64,000 nt of DNA, from NCBI RefSeq assembly GCF_900109075.1, contig NZ_FNYS01000004.1, positions 62,001 to 126,000 on the forward strand, given 5' to 3'. This document shows positions 51,577 through 62,487 of the stretch, piece by piece (positions within the stretch are counted from its first letter, which is position 1; each line of letters begins with the position of its first letter). This stretch comes from Myroides marinus. Lineage in GTDB: Bacteria > Bacteroidota > Bacteroidia > Flavobacteriales > Flavobacteriaceae. Below the pieces are notes generated by a model. It saw only the letters and a list, made by a program, of their open reading frames with translations, searched no databases and was not told where the DNA came from. A program made the translations under genes and the position numbers.

Positions 51577-52203
51577 ATGAAATCAACAAATTGTTTGTTT
51601 TTTGGAGATAGTATCACTTTCGGAGAATACGATGGTGTTCTTGGTGGATGGGTTGATGCGCTAAAGCGATATAGTTACGATAAGTTCTATAATGCAGGTA
51701 AGGATGAAGTAAATGTGTTTAATCTAGGTATAGGAGGCGAGACTACTGAGGGATTACTTAGACGCGTAGAAGTAGAGATTGCTGCTCGTACTTCTGTAGA
51801 GGAGAACTTGGTGTTCTTTTTTTATGGAGCGAATGATTTGGCCATAAAGAACGGTGGTGAAGTGGTGAGTATTGATCAGTTTAATTTGAATCTAGAAAAG
51901 GCCATTAATATTGCTAAAAAGATAACAGATAAGGTGTATCTAATAAGTATTTTGCCTATCTCTAGCAAAGTAGAAGGAGTGCTGTCTCCTGCTGGTAAAG
52001 TTAGAACTTCAGAACGTGTGCTTATGTATAATGAAGTGGTTAGAGCTGTAGCGAGTAGATGTAAGGTGGAATTAATAGATCTATATCCGTTATTTGCTGA
52101 TAGGGAAGAGTTATTATCTAAGGATGGTATTCATCCAAATGAGAGAGGGTATGAAGTAATAAGCGAAGTGATAAAACCGTATATTGATAAATATCTAGGG
52201 TAG
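51577..52203 (+). CDS. SGNH/GDSL-family esterase-like hydrolase
   Basis: This 208-residue protein has all four blocks: FFGDSITFGE (nucleophile Ser12), LGIGGETT (Gly), YGANDLA (Asn) and KDGIHPNERG (Asp-His). It lacks a signal peptide, so it is likely a cytoplasmic lipase, esterase or acyl hydrolase; the substrate is unknown. The ATG at 51577 was chosen because the longer frame starts inside the sucB terminator. Confidence 0.88.
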   Translation: MKSTNCLFFGDSITFGEYDGVLGGWVDALKRYSYDKFYNAGKDEVNVFNLGIGGETTEGLLRRVEVEIAARTSVEENLVFFFYGANDLAIKNGGEVVSIDQFNLNLEKAINIAKKITDKVYLISILPISSKVEGVLSPAGKVRTSERVLMYNEVVRAVASRCKVELIDLYPLFADREELLSKDGIHPNERGYEVISEVIKPYIDKYLG

Positions 52204-52464
52204 GGATAGAACTTGTTTTTAATGCTACTGATCCTTAGAGTTAATAAGGGATAGTTAGGTAATTGTTAAGTTTTGTTTATTTTTAAAACATTGAATTTTA
52301 GATATTTATATAACTATCTGATTATTAGTGATTGTTAATAACTTGTACTTTTTGTGAATAAGTAGCAAGTAGCTTCGTTTTTTATAGACCAAAAAAAACA
52401 GCATCTTTGTAAATGAAGGGGTGAATGATTTACCTTGATAATTAAATTTTATACTCAATTTAGT

Positions 52465-53442
52465 ATGGCTATTCAAGAACCAATTTTAACTGAAAACAAA
52501 AATAGATTCGTAATATTTCCTATTAAACACCATGACATTTGGGATTGGTATAAAAAGATGGAGGCAAGCTTCTGGACTGCAGAAGAGATTGACTTACATC
52601 AAGACTTGTCTGATTGGAACAACAAGTTAAATGAGGACGAGCGTTACTTTATCAAGCATATTCTAGCTTTCTTCGCTGCATCTGATGGTATCGTAAACGA
52701 AAACTTAGCAGAGAACTTCGTAAATGAGGTACAATATCCAGAGGCTAAGTTCTTTTATGGGTTCCAAATTATGATGGAGAATATTCATAGTGAAACTTAT
52801 TCTTTGCTTATTGATACTTATGTGAAAAATGAGGAAGAAAAAGATAAGTTATTTAGAGCTATCGATGTGTTCCCAGCTATTATGAAAAAAGCTGAGTGGG
52901 CATTGAAATGGATAGAGTCTGAATCATTTGCAGAGCGTCTAATTGCTTTTGCTGCTGTGGAAGGTATCTTCTTCTCTGGTGCATTCTGTTCGATCTTCTG
53001 GTTGAAGAAACGTGGATTAATGCCAGGATTGACATTCTCTAATGAATTAATATCTAGAGATGAAGGTTTACACTGTGACTTTGCAGTACACTTACACAAT
53101 AATCACTTAGTAAATAAAGTATCTAAAGAACGTATCAGAGAGATACTAGTAAATGCGCTAGATATCGAAAGAGAGTTTATCACTGAATCTCTTCCTGTGA
53201 GCTTGATAGGTATGAACTCAACTTTAATGACTCAATATTTAGAGTTCGTTACAGATAGATTACTTGTAGAATTAGGATGTGGGAAAGAATACAATGTGAG
53301 TAACCCATTTGACTTTATGGATATGATTTCTCTACAAGGTAAAACAAACTTCTTCGAGAAAAGGGTATCTGAGTACCAAAAAGCAGGAGTGCTTTCTAAA
53401 GAAGAAGGGGGTAATAAAATTAGCTTTGACGCTGACTTTTAA
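52465..53442 (+). CDS. nrdB: Ribonucleotide reductase class Ia, small subunit
   Basis: This 325-residue di-iron protein generates the tyrosyl radical used by NrdA. Ligands and radical site are visible: ENIHSETY gives Glu, His and the radical Tyr, with EGIFFSGAF and [11 protein letters not shown] supplying the other ligands. The frame opens at a TTG (52435), but MAIQEPIL at 52465 is the usual N-terminus. nrdA starts 29 bases later in the same operon. Confidence 0.94.
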   Translation: MAIQEPILTENKNRFVIFPIKHHDIWDWYKKMEASFWTAEEIDLHQDLSDWNNKLNEDERYFIKHILAFFAASDGIVNENLAENFVNEVQYPEAKFFYGFQIMMENIHSETYSLLIDTYVKNEEEKDKLFRAIDVFPAIMKKAEWALKWIESESFAERLIAFAAVEGIFFSGAFCSIFWLKKRGLMPGLTFSNELISRDEGLHCDFAVHLHNNHLVNKVSKERIREILVNALDIEREFITESLPVSLIGMNSTLMTQYLEFVTDRLLVELGCGKEYNVSNPFDFMDMISLQGKTNFFEKRVSEYQKAGVLSKEEGGNKISFDADF

Positions 53443-53471
53443 TTGTTAACTAAAAAAAGGAAAAAGATTAG

Positions 53472-55865
53472 ATGTACGTAATAAAAAGAGACGGAAGAAG
53501 AGAGCCTGTAAGTTTTGATAAGATTACAGATCGTATAAGAATATTGTGTTATGAACTAAATGACTTTGTAGACCCTGTAAAGGTGGCTATGAGAGTTATC
53601 GAAGGAATATATGATGGTGTAGCTACGTCAGAGTTGGATAATCTAGCTGCTGAAACTGCTGCTTCTATGACAGTGACGCATCCTGATTATGCATTGTTAG
53701 CTGCTAGAATTGCTGTATCGAATTTACATAAGAATACTAAAAAGGTGTTCTCTGAGACGGTAGAAGATTTATATAGATATGTAAACCCTCGTACTGGACA
53801 AGAAGCTCCTCTTATCGCTGATGATGTTTATGAGGTGATTAAAAAACATGCTGAAAGATTAGATTCTACTATTATCTATCAACGTGATTTTAATTATGAT
53901 TACTTTGGATTTAAAACATTAGAGCGTTCTTACTTATTGCGTCTTAATGGTAAAATCGTGGAACGCCCACAACATATGCTTATGCGTGTAGCTGTAGGTA
54001 TTCACTTAGACGATATTGATTCTGTTATCGAAACATATGAATTGATGTCTAAGAAGTATTTTACTCATGCTACTCCAACGTTATTTAACTCTGGTACACC
54101 AAAACCTCAGATGTCATCTTGTTTCTTATTAACTATGAAGGATGATAGTATCGAGGGGATATATGATACATTAAAACAAACGGCTAAAATCTCTCAGTCT
54201 GCTGGAGGAATTGGTCTATCTATACACAATGTACGTGCTACAGGATCGTATATCAGAGGTACAAATGGTACGTCAAATGGTATCGTTCCAATGTTACGTG
54301 TGTATAATGATACAGCGAGATATGTAGATCAAGGAGGTGGTAAACGCAAAGGAAGTTTTGCGATTTACTTAGAGCCTTGGCATGCGGATGTATTTGACTT
54401 TATCGATTTGAGAAAGAATCACGGTAAAGAAGAGATGCGTGCGCGTGACTTATTCTTAGCATTGTGGATTAATGACTTATTTATGCAACGTGTGGAGAAT
54501 GACGATAAATGGACATTAATGTGTCCTAACGAATGTCCTGGTCTATGTGATGTATATGGAGAGGAATTCGAACAACTTTACCTTAAATATGAAAATGAAG
54601 GTAAAGGTCGTCGTACTATTAAAGCTCGTGAATTATGGGAGGCTGTATTAGAAGCTCAGATTGAGACTGGTACTCCTTATATGCTATATAAAGATGCTGC
54701 TAACTCTAAGTCTAATCAAAAGAATTTAGGAGTAATCAGATCTTCTAATTTATGTACTGAGATAATGGAGTATACTTCTCCTGATGAAGTAGCAGTGTGT
54801 AACTTAGCTTCTATCTCTCTGCCTATGTTCGTAGAGGATGGTAAGTTTAATCACCAGTTTTTATTCGATGTGACGAAGCGTATTACGCGTAACTTAAACC
54901 GTGTTATCGATAGAAACTACTATCCAGTAGAAGAAGCTTATAATTCTAATATGCGTCATAGACCTGTAGGATTAGGAGTACAAGGATTGGCTGATGCATT
55001 TATAATGATGAGAATGCCTTTTACAAGTGCTGAAGCTAAACAATTAAACCAAGAAATATTCGAAACAATATACTTCGCTGCTTTAACAGCTTCTATGGAG
55101 ATAGCTAAAGAAGAAGGTGCTTATTCTACATTTGAGGGATCTCCTATTTCTAAAGGTGAGTTCCAATACAATATGTGGGGAGTAAAAGATGAGGAGTTAA
55201 GTGGAAGATGGGATTGGGCTTCTTTGAGAAAAGAGGTAATGGCTAATGGAGTGAGAAACTCGTTGTTATTAGCGCCGATGCCTACTGCATCTACTTCTCA
55301 GATATTAGGTAATAATGAGGCATTCGAACCTTATACTTCTAATATTTATACTAGACGTGTGTTATCTGGTGAGTTTATCGTAGTGAATAAGCATTTATTA
55401 AAAGATTTAGTAGAATTAGGTCTGTGGAATGAGGATTTAAAGCAAGAGATTATGCGTGCTAATGGTTCTATTCAACATATTGATTTTATTCCTGCTGATA
55501 TTAGAGAGTTATACAGAACAGTATGGGAGCTTAGTATGAAGGATATCATAGATATGTCTCGTCAACGTGGATATTTTATTGACCAATCTCAGTCATTAAA
55601 CTTATTTATGGAAGGAGCTAATTATGCTAAACTTACTTCAATGCACTTCTATGCATGGAAGTCTGGATTAAAAACGGGTATGTACTACTTGCGTACTAAA
55701 TCAGCTGTAGATGCTATTAAGTTTACGCTTAACAATGAGAAAAAAGTTAATCCAAACGCTATACAAGAAGCGGAGCAAGTGTCTGTAGAAGATTATCAAG
55801 CAATGATACAACGTGCAAGAGAGGCTTCTAATAATGATGAAGATTGTGAAATGTGTGGTTCTTAA
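53472..55865 (+). CDS. nrdA: Ribonucleotide reductase class Ia, large subunit
   Basis: This 797-residue protein reduces ribonucleoside diphosphates. It has an N-terminal ATP-cone (about 1-90) for allosteric control. The active-site cysteines are in [16 protein letters not shown] and [11 protein letters not shown], and a C-terminal redox pair is in CEMCGS. Normal length for the class. Cotranscribed with nrdB. Confidence 0.95.
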   Translation: MYVIKRDGRREPVSFDKITDRIRILCYELNDFVDPVKVAMRVIEGIYDGVATSELDNLAAETAASMTVTHPDYALLAARIAVSNLHKNTKKVFSETVEDLYRYVNPRTGQEAPLIADDVYEVIKKHAERLDSTIIYQRDFNYDYFGFKTLERSYLLRLNGKIVERPQHMLMRVAVGIHLDDIDSVIETYELMSKKYFTHATPTLFNSGTPKPQMSSCFLLTMKDDSIEGIYDTLKQTAKISQSAGGIGLSIHNVRATGSYIRGTNGTSNGIVPMLRVYNDTARYVDQGGGKRKGSFAIYLEPWHADVFDFIDLRKNHGKEEMRARDLFLALWINDLFMQRVENDDKWTLMCPNECPGLCDVYGEEFEQLYLKYENEGKGRRTIKARELWEAVLEAQIETGTPYMLYKDAANSKSNQKNLGVIRSSNLCTEIMEYTSPDEVAVCNLASISLPMFVEDGKFNHQFLFDVTKRITRNLNRVIDRNYYPVEEAYNSNMRHRPVGLGVQGLADAFIMMRMPFTSAEAKQLNQEIFETIYFAALTASMEIAKEEGAYSTFEGSPISKGEFQYNMWGVKDEELSGRWDWASLRKEVMANGVRNSLLLAPMPTASTSQILGNNEAFEPYTSNIYTRRVLSGEFIVVNKHLLKDLVELGLWNEDLKQEIMRANGSIQHIDFIPADIRELYRTVWELSMKDIIDMSRQRGYFIDQSQSLNLFMEGANYAKLTSMHFYAWKSGLKTGMYYLRTKSAVDAIKFTLNNEKKVNPNAIQEAEQVSVEDYQAMIQRAREASNNDEDCEMCGS

Positions 55866-55887
55866 TTGACCATATATTCTAGATATT

Positions 55888-55918
55888 AAAAGGGTAGTTC
55901 TTTGAACTGCCCTTTTTT
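55888..55918 (+). terminator. Terminator of nrdBA
   Basis: AAAGGGTAGTTC and GAACTGCCCTTT pair (one G-U) around TTT and are followed by a T-run. Confidence 0.85.
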
Positions 55919-56066
55919 ATTGTTTTATATATAGCCTGTTTATCTATTGGTTAGTTTTATATATACTTCTTTATAAGGATAGGTATATTCTAGTGCAACT
56001 AATTATCGTTTATAGGTCTATCTCCGAATCTAGGTTAAAAATGATAGAAGTAAACAATTACTATTG

Positions 56067-56074
56067 TATCTTTG
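56067..56074 (+). promoter_or_regulatory. Putative -7 box
   Basis: TATCTTTG (TAnnTTTG form) lies 21 bases before the ATG of the small gene; no clear -33 box. Confidence 0.4.
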
Positions 56075-56095
56075 TGCCATTAACAGTTATGTACT

Positions 56096-56320
56096 ATGGC
56101 GAAAGAAACGAAAAAAGGTATATTTAGAGGTATAATTGAAAGAGATGAACAGGGGAACTATTTCTGTGGTTCATACTTATTGGATTACCAATATACAGAG
56201 GCTAACTTTAAATTAGGTGATGAAATTAGCATTAAAAAAGCTATTGCTAATCCAAGTAGTAAAAGTAGAGATGCTTATCCAATGAAATCAATGAAATTCT
56301 TCTTAGCAGGAGAAGAATAA
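56096..56320 (+). CDS. Small basic protein of unknown function
   Basis: This 74-residue protein has mixed beta-like segments (KGIFRGIIERDEQGNYFCGS) and a basic second half. There is no signal peptide or membrane span. It has its own promoter box and a strong terminator, so it is an independent unit. No family was recognised. Confidence 0.65.
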   Translation: MAKETKKGIFRGIIERDEQGNYFCGSYLLDYQYTEANFKLGDEISIKKAIANPSSKSRDAYPMKSMKFFLAGEE

Positions 56321-56344
56321 TCAAACGGAAGATATAAGAAGTCT

Positions 56345-56375
56345 AGGACATGATTGTACAATCATGTCCTTTTTT
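56345..56375 (+). terminator. Perfect palindromic terminator
   Basis: AGGACATGATTG and CAATCATGTCCT surround TA as a 26-base palindrome, followed by T residues. Confidence 0.9.
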
Positions 56376-56434
56376 CGTTTAGGTAGTTAGCTGTCTAGTT
56401 GATAATCGTTATATTTACTGTTAAAGAAAAAGTT

Positions 56435-57520
56435 ATGAAGAAAGTGTTGTCCATTGTTGGGACATTAGTTGTATTGGGTGTTGGAGTATTCTTGTATCAA
56501 CAGTACTTTGGGGAAAGTAATCAAGGATATCCTAACAAACCAAAAGTAGTAGAAGATAGTAAACGTATTAGAACTTTTATAGACGAGACTGATGAGGGAT
56601 TAGATATTTATTACTTAATTAAAAAGGAGGATGGAACTGATCTTAGAGTTGATAATGTGTACTACTATGATGTAGTGGCTCCTGATTATGCGAATGAGAA
56701 CTTTATTCGTTTTAGAGATGATAAGCAAGAGTTCGTGGGTTTGTATAATGACAAAGGGGTAGCGGTAATCCCACCAACTTATTCTTCTTTATCAAAAGTA
56801 CACAATGGGATGTTATATGGTCTTAAAGACGCTGTAAAAGACAATATAGGTAGAAATGGAGATAGACATAGTGTTTTATTAGGTGGAACAACTGTATTGC
56901 TCAACACTAAAGGTGAGGTGCTTATCGAAGATATGGATACACCTAATGTGTCTTTAGATATGTTTAGCTTAAAGCTTACTGATGAGCCAATATTGGAGAG
57001 TTACTATAAAAGTTATAAAGGCGTAAATGGGAAGTATTATAACTTCGTAGAGTTAGAGAAATACTTTGAAGACTTTGTAAAGAATGATTTCTTACCAAGT
57101 ACGATGGATAATAAATGGGAGAAGTATCTATCTGATAAAGTGATTACAGATATCGAGATAAAAAATGAGAATGTCGGAGATTATATGAGATATACTAAAG
57201 ACGAGATGCTCCAAACTCAAAAGCATAAAGTAGTCAAAGCTTTTAACCTTGCTACTGATACTAATGAGGAGGTGCGTAAGCTAGTATATGATGTAAATGA
57301 TTGGGTAGCTACAGTGGATGAAGAGGTAATAGAGGAGAAGGATAAGAGTATTTATATGAATGAGATAGGGGAGTGGCGTGAAGCAGAGTTTCCAATATTT
57401 GAGTTAAATGTAAAAGAAGTACACGAGAGACAAACTCGCTCTAATCACTTTGAGTTTTATAGAAATAAGAAAGGTGAAATGACTTTGTTTAAAATCACTA
57501 TTCGAGCTAATTATTATTAG
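56435..57520 (+). CDS. Membrane-anchored or secreted WG-repeat-like protein
   Basis: The frame opens at 56399, but the ATG at 56435 (MKKVLSIVGTLVVLGVGVFL) begins a hydrophobic signal or anchor, giving 361 residues. The region YNDKGVAVIPPTYSSLSKVHNGMLYGL (in two parts, about 110-135) resembles one WG-type repeat. The rest is polar with a hypervariable look. It is probably periplasmic. Function unknown. Confidence 0.65.
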   Translation: MKKVLSIVGTLVVLGVGVFLYQQYFGESNQGYPNKPKVVEDSKRIRTFIDETDEGLDIYYLIKKEDGTDLRVDNVYYYDVVAPDYANENFIRFRDDKQEFVGLYNDKGVAVIPPTYSSLSKVHNGMLYGLKDAVKDNIGRNGDRHSVLLGGTTVLLNTKGEVLIEDMDTPNVSLDMFSLKLTDEPILESYYKSYKGVNGKYYNFVELEKYFEDFVKNDFLPSTMDNKWEKYLSDKVITDIEIKNENVGDYMRYTKDEMLQTQKHKVVKAFNLATDTNEEVRKLVYDVNDWVATVDEEVIEEKDKSIYMNEIGEWREAEFPIFELNVKEVHERQTRSNHFEFYRNKKGEMTLFKITIRANYY

Positions 57521-57624
57521 TTGATTATGTATAAAACTTTGTTTTTTTCTATATTCTGGAGGAGTAATCTGAGGAATAATAACGGTATATTTGTCTGCTA
57601 ACAACACACAATTATTTTCAATTT

Positions 57625-58338
57625 ATGAGTTCTTTATTTTATATAGATCGAACGAAGATTTCTTTAGACGATGTTATGTTTAATGACAACGTTAAAGCAG
57701 AGATTACACAGTTTTTAAAAGAGTATAAATATCGCGAGGTATTGATGAAGTACAACTTACCTGTTAGTAATAAGATATTGCTATATGGTAAGACTGGATG
57801 TGGAAAGACAATGACAGCTAAAGCAATCGCTAAACATCTGGATAAAAAACTAATCATCGTTAACCTAGCTACTATTGTATCTTCTAAATTAGGTGAAACT
57901 GCAAAAAATATAGAAAGCCTGTTTAAAGAAATTCAGTACGAGAGCTCTGTATTATTCTTTGATGAGTTTGACTCATTAGGACAGATTAGAGATTATGACA
58001 ATAAAGATAACAGTGAGATGAAACGCGTTGTTAATGCAATCTTACAGTTGATTGATAATTTGCCACAGAAGTCAATTCTTATGGCTGCAACTAATCAAAT
58101 CCACATGATAGATGAGGCTTTGGTTAGACGTTTTGAACTACAGTTAGAGTACACTGCTCCGAATAAGGAAGCTCTTGATTTTTATTACGATAAGTTATTA
58201 AGTGAATATCCTAAAGAGTACTGTGAACTTACTCGATTATATGAGATATCTTATGCAGAGGCTAAGAATCATGTGTTTAAAACAGTAAAAGATAATATTA
58301 TAAATAGCCAAATACTTTTAGAGGCTAAGGAACAATAA
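57625..58338 (+). CDS. Minimal AAA+ ATPase
   Basis: The 237-residue protein is little more than one AAA+ module: Walker A GKTGCGKT (about 54-61), Walker B LFFDEFDS (about 111-118), sensor 1 AATNQ (about 151) and arginine-finger region ALVRRFE (about 161-167). It lacks the protease or substrate domains of FtsH- or ClpX-like relatives. A dGTPase gene follows 13-20 bases later on the same strand, so the two are likely cotranscribed. The substrate is unknown. Confidence 0.85.
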   Translation: MSSLFYIDRTKISLDDVMFNDNVKAEITQFLKEYKYREVLMKYNLPVSNKILLYGKTGCGKTMTAKAIAKHLDKKLIIVNLATIVSSKLGETAKNIESLFKEIQYESSVLFFDEFDSLGQIRDYDNKDNSEMKRVVNAILQLIDNLPQKSILMAATNQIHMIDEALVRRFELQLEYTAPNKEALDFYYDKLLSEYPKEYCELTRLYEISYAEAKNHVFKTVKDNIINSQILLEAKEQ

Positions 58339-58357
58339 TTTAGTTGAACAATTGCTT

Positions 58358-59704
58358 ATGATGAAATGGGAAAAGTTACTATCGCTAAAGAAGCATGGTG
58401 ACACTTTTGTTAGAAATAGATTAGATGAAAGTCAAACACGTATTGGGTTTGAGGTTGATTACGATAGGATTATCTTCTCTCCACCTTTTCGTAGTTTACA
58501 GGATAAGACACAAGTAATACCGTTATCTAAAACTAACTTTGTTCATACTCGATTAACGCATAGTTTAGAAGTATCTGTAGTAGGACGTTCTTTAGGGCGA
58601 ATAGTAGGTGCGAGTTTACTTAATAAGTATCATTATTTAGCAGAAGAGTACGGATATACAGTTAATGATTTTGGAGCTATTGTAGCTGCAGCATCATTAG
58701 CACATGATATAGGTAATCCTCCTTTCGGACACTCTGGTGAACGTGCAATAGGTGACTTCTTTAAAAGAGGAAAAGGAGCTGTATATAAAGATCAATTAAG
58801 TGATAAGGAATGGAGTGATCTTACAGACTTTGAAGGTAATGCTAATGGTTTTGCTGTGTTGACTAAGAGCCGCCCTGGTATGCCAGGAGGACAACGTATC
58901 TCTTATGCTACTCTAGGGGCCTTTATGAAGTACCCTAAGGAGAGTTTACCTAAGAAACCGACTAGAGATATCTCAGATAAGAAATATGGCTTCTTTCAAG
59001 GCGATAAAGATGCTTTTATTGATGTAGCTAGTGAACTTGGTCTTATTATGAAGACAGATAGAGTGGAAGCTGCATTTTACAGACATCCTTTAGCTTTCTT
59101 AGTTGAGGCAGCAGATGATATCTGTTATACTATTACAGACTTCGAAGATGGTATCAACTTAGGATGGATACCAGAAGAGCACGCTTTAGAGTTTTTGATT
59201 AAGATAGTACAGAAGAGCATTAATCCTCAAACATATGCGCAGCTGACTTCTAAAGAAGATAGAGTAAGTTATCTGAGAGCTTTAGCTATAGGTAGTTTGA
59301 TTCAAGATGTATCTAGAGTTTTCTTAGAGAACGAAGAGAAGATATTAGCAGGAGAATTTGCATTTGCTTTAACTGAGAAGTGTAGTTATGTAGCTCAGAT
59401 GAAAGATATTCTAGCTGTAAGTATAAATAAAGTATATCAAGGCCGAGAGGTTATCGAGAAAGAGATTGTAGGATATAGAGTTATTAATTCATTATTAGAA
59501 GCATTTACTACAGCAGTTAATAATGTTTATAATGGAGAAGAGAATCAATACGATCTATTAATCATGTCTTTATTACCAGATAAGTACTTAACTGAAAGTG
59601 ATAGTCTATATGTACGTCTAATGACTGTATGTCACTTTATCTCAATGCTTACAGATGGTAAGGCTTTAGAGTTGTATAATATGATTAAAGGAAACAATAA
59701 GTAA
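58358..59704 (+). CDS. dgt: Deoxyguanosine triphosphate triphosphohydrolase-like HD protein
   Basis: This protein of about 448 residues hydrolyses dGTP (or other dNTPs) to the nucleoside and triphosphate. HD-domain metal ligands are visible in HTRLTHSLEVS, SLAHDIGNPPFGHSGE (the HD pair) and EAADDICYTITDFED. Adjacent ATGs at 58358 and 58361 are both possible; an upstream TTG is less likely. It is paired with a small AAA+ ATPase and lies close to nrdBA, so it may balance dNTP levels. Confidence 0.92.
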   Translation: MMKWEKLLSLKKHGDTFVRNRLDESQTRIGFEVDYDRIIFSPPFRSLQDKTQVIPLSKTNFVHTRLTHSLEVSVVGRSLGRIVGASLLNKYHYLAEEYGYTVNDFGAIVAAASLAHDIGNPPFGHSGERAIGDFFKRGKGAVYKDQLSDKEWSDLTDFEGNANGFAVLTKSRPGMPGGQRISYATLGAFMKYPKESLPKKPTRDISDKKYGFFQGDKDAFIDVASELGLIMKTDRVEAAFYRHPLAFLVEAADDICYTITDFEDGINLGWIPEEHALEFLIKIVQKSINPQTYAQLTSKEDRVSYLRALAIGSLIQDVSRVFLENEEKILAGEFAFALTEKCSYVAQMKDILAVSINKVYQGREVIEKEIVGYRVINSLLEAFTTAVNNVYNGEENQYDLLIMSLLPDKYLTESDSLYVRLMTVCHFISMLTDGKALELYNMIKGNNK

Positions 59705-59724
59705 TATATTGTTTTATATAAATG

Positions 59725-59765
59725 AAAAAGAGGTTATAGTAGCTGTTTACTATAACCTCTTTTTT
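59725..59765. terminator. Bidirectional terminator
   Basis: AAAAAGAGGTTATAGTA and TACTATAACCTCTTTTT form a 17-bp stem between the convergent dgt and lipoprotein genes. Confidence 0.9.
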
Positions 59766-59790
59766 TGCTTAAAATATGTGTGAAATTAAA

Positions 59791-61116
59791 TTACTCTCTC
59801 GTTGTAGATATCCAAAGGTGTGCGTATTTCATCATGTCTAGTTTCCATACTTTATCACTCTCTGGCGCTTTAATTGCTTTAGCTTCTTCAATAGTTTTTC
59901 CAACGATATCTCCTTTGCTTCCTGCAACAGAGTTTCCGCCATCTTTAGTTGCAATTGCAAAAGTAGCTTTAGAACCATCCTTAGCTATATCTTTTACATA
60001 CACTGTTAAGAATTGTCCAGTTCTTCCTGAATAATAACCTGTAGAACCTGTTACTTCATATATGATTTGACCTGCTTTCTCGTCTGTAGCAACAGTTTTT
60101 AATTTAAATGAAGCTTGATCCCCAAAACCTTGTCCCATATCTGCTTTAAACAGAAATGCTTCTGCATTGTCAACTAATTTGAATACATATTGTGCTAAAG
60201 GTAATTTAGTTACAGGATCTAATATTACAGTAGAACCATATGTTCCCTTTAAATTAGCGAAAGCTGAGTTAGTTGTTCCATTATCTTTAGTATATGTTGT
60301 AAAACTAGCCTTGATCTCTTCTTGAGAAGCAAATTCTTTTTCAGCATCAGCTTTAGCAGTCGCTGTAGAGAATGTTAATCTAGCGATAGCTACTTTGTCA
60401 TCTACGATATTTTTAAGTTGTATAACATAGTAGTTGTTCTTTACAGACTCGTCTTTACCTTGTAGTAAGATTTTGTTAGTATTCTTGTTATGAGCTAATA
60501 CAGTCATATCATATGCACCGTTGAAGTTAACTACTTCATTAGTGAAATTATAGTAGTATGTGTGGCCACTTTGAGAGAATACATACTTACCATTTACAGG
60601 CAATGCGATAGGCTCTACTATAGCTCCTTTAGTCAGTTTTAACCAACCGAACTGTCCTTTATTGTGTTCTACTATAATATCCTTAGCTGGATATGCTGAT
60701 TTGATAGCTTCTATTTCAGATTTAGCAGTTAAGTCCATATTGAACATAAACTCGCTTTTATCATCTTTTATATCTCTAAAGAAGAAAGCTTTGTATTCGC
60801 TAGTTTCTTTATTTTTAGCAACGGTTTTAAGTACTCCCTCGCTGTTTTTGTAAGTAGTAATTACATTATATACATCATCTCCTTGACCACTACCTGCCAT
60901 TCCAGACATTTTCATAGTGATTACATTTTTCTCGAATACGAATGGAATAGGATTACCAGCATGATTAAAAGAATACTCTCCAACAACAGGAGATTCTTTA
61001 CTTACTTCTGATTGGTCTTTTTGTTCTGGTCTGATAGGTGAATTGTCATCACTAGAACAACTCGTCAGTAAAAATGCACTAATAGCAAATAACGAAAGTA
61101 CTTTTTTTATCTTCAT
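59791..61116 (-). CDS. Lipoprotein of unknown function
   Basis: This 441-residue protein has a lipobox LLTSC (Cys20) followed by SSDDNS, the acidic stretch that in Bacteroidota favours export to the outer-membrane surface. The mature chain has two or three repeated beta-rich units with similar openings (KTVAKNKETSEYKAFF, VIQLKNIVDDKVAIARL, VKDIAKDGSKATFAIAT). It probably faces the outside or periplasm. Ligand unknown. Monocistronic. Confidence 0.8.
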   Translation of the reverse strand: MKIKKVLSLFAISAFLLTSCSSDDNSPIRPEQKDQSEVSKESPVVGEYSFNHAGNPIPFVFEKNVITMKMSGMAGSGQGDDVYNVITTYKNSEGVLKTVAKNKETSEYKAFFFRDIKDDKSEFMFNMDLTAKSEIEAIKSAYPAKDIIVEHNKGQFGWLKLTKGAIVEPIALPVNGKYVFSQSGHTYYYNFTNEVVNFNGAYDMTVLAHNKNTNKILLQGKDESVKNNYYVIQLKNIVDDKVAIARLTFSTATAKADAEKEFASQEEIKASFTTYTKDNGTTNSAFANLKGTYGSTVILDPVTKLPLAQYVFKLVDNAEAFLFKADMGQGFGDQASFKLKTVATDEKAGQIIYEVTGSTGYYSGRTGQFLTVYVKDIAKDGSKATFAIATKDGGNSVAGSKGDIVGKTIEEAKAIKAPESDKVWKLDMMKYAHLWISTTRE

Positions 61117-61393
61117 TTTTGATAGTTATTGTGTTTAATTATTTAGAACAAAAATAAATAAAATAATTAATCAAGCAATATTTATTTATATTATATCTAA
61201 ATAATAATTATAACTAATTGGTTAATAAATAAATACAGTTTTGTATTTATGATATTAGTATTTAAATTGTTCTAAATAAGAATACTGTATAGTGTCTTTA
61301 TACGAATAGTAATGACAAAATAAAGCGTGATTAAGAGAGTATTTGATATACTAGATAGGATTAAGTATAATCTTTAGGGAAGTGACATATAGG
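61117..61393. other. AT-rich intergenic region
   Basis: No gene or RNA was recognised between the lipoprotein gene's start and the rpmA terminator. The sequence is extremely AT-rich. Confidence 0.5.
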
Positions 61394-61429
61394 TATAAAA
61401 AAAGACGCTATATGATTATATAGCGTCTT
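61394..61429 (-). terminator. Terminator of rplU-rpmA
   Basis: AAGACGCTATAT and ATATAGCGTCTT form a 12-bp stem around GATT, with a U-run on the minus strand. Confidence 0.85.
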
Positions 61430-61478
61430 CTCTATGTTTTCTATTTAGTTGTATTACTACAAATAAATATGATGATTC

Positions 61479-61739
61479 TTAAGCTTCAAATGGTAAAATA
61501 GAAACGTAAGACTTGTTGTCTTTTTTCTTTTGGAATTTAACAACACCGTCAACTTTTGCATGTAAAGTATGATCTTTTCCCATGTAAACGTTTTCACCTG
61601 CATTGTGCTTAGAACCTCTTTGTCTAACGATGATATTTCCAGCGATAGCTGCTTGACCACCATAAATCTTAACACCTAAACGTTTCGATTCTGATTCTCT
61701 ACCATTCTTAGAACTACCTACACCTTTTTTGTGTGCCAT
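61479..61739 (-). CDS. rpmA: 50S ribosomal protein L27
   Basis: The 86-residue protein starts [20 protein letters not shown], and its glycine/lysine-rich N-terminus reaches the peptidyl-transferase centre. The block [21 protein letters not shown] is typical (in two parts). Starts 24 bases after rplU. Confidence 0.97.
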   Translation of the reverse strand: MAHKKGVGSSKNGRESESKRLGVKIYGGQAAIAGNIIVRQRGSKHNAGENVYMGKDHTLHAKVDGVVKFQKKKDNKSYVSILPFEA

Positions 61740-61763
61740 GACGTTTTAAATTTAGTTTGTTAA

Positions 61764-62126
61764 TTACTCAGCTGCTTCAGCAGTTTCTTTTTTAGTTGCT
61801 TTCTTTTTAGCTCCTCCTGCATTGATTCCTTCAATAACAATTTGAGTTAAAGCTTGTCTGTGTCCGTTTTTCTTTTTGTAACCTTTTCTTCTTTTCTTTT
61901 TGAAAACGATTACTTTATCACCTTGTAGGTGTTGTAAAACTTTAGCTTCCACAGAAGCACCTTCTATAACTGGGGCGCCAAGAGTGATGTTGTTGTTATC
62001 ATCAACTAAAAGAACTTTGTCAAAAGTAACTTTTGATCCTTCTTCAGTTGCTAAACGGTGCACATACACTTTTTGGTCTTTGCTAACTTTGAACTGTTGC
62101 CCTGCTATCTCTACGATTGCGTACAT
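61764..62126 (-). CDS. rplU: 50S ribosomal protein L21
   Basis: The 120-residue protein has the family N-terminus [20 protein letters not shown] and the rRNA-binding block [17 protein letters not shown] lysine/alanine-rich tail of about 17 residues extends beyond the usual end, as in many Bacteroidota. First gene of the rplU-rpmA operon. Confidence 0.97.
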   Translation of the reverse strand: MYAIVEIAGQQFKVSKDQKVYVHRLATEEGSKVTFDKVLLVDDNNNITLGAPVIEGASVEAKVLQHLQGDKVIVFKKKRRKGYKKKNGHRQALTQIVIEGINAGGAKKKATKKETAEAAE

Positions 62127-62156
62127 AACAAAAAATTAAAATGTTTATTAAGGGTG

Positions 62157-62186
62157 CAAATATACATTTAATTTTTCATTTACAAA
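62157..62186 (-). promoter_or_regulatory. Bacteroidota-type promoter of rplU-rpmA
   Basis: On the minus strand TTTG (62183-62186) is followed after 18 bases by TATATTTG (62157-62164), 31 bases before the ATG. The boxes and spacing fit the Flavobacteria consensus well. Confidence 0.75.
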
Positions 62187-62487
62187 AGTTTTAACCAAAT
62201 CAACTAGATTATTTTTTTACGCTACTAATATGTAAATGAGATAGTTCTGAGAAGTAGATATTCTAGTTGATTTGTTTATGCTAGTAAATGAGTTTATTGT
62301 ATGTCTTTTAATATGTAATTAATGCGAATATCTCATGACTATTGAGAAATACTGCTGTTTAATGACAGTTATAGGATAAGAATAGAAATGTTTTTAAAAG
62401 AAGTTTAAAATATTTTGATAATAACTGTAACATAATATACTAAATATCTACCTATCTTATTATAACCTAATTTCAAAATATTGTAGA
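62187..62487. other. Divergent intergenic region
   Basis: No gene was seen in the 301 bases between the rplU promoter and the peptidase gene. AT-rich; no clear palindrome. Confidence 0.5.
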
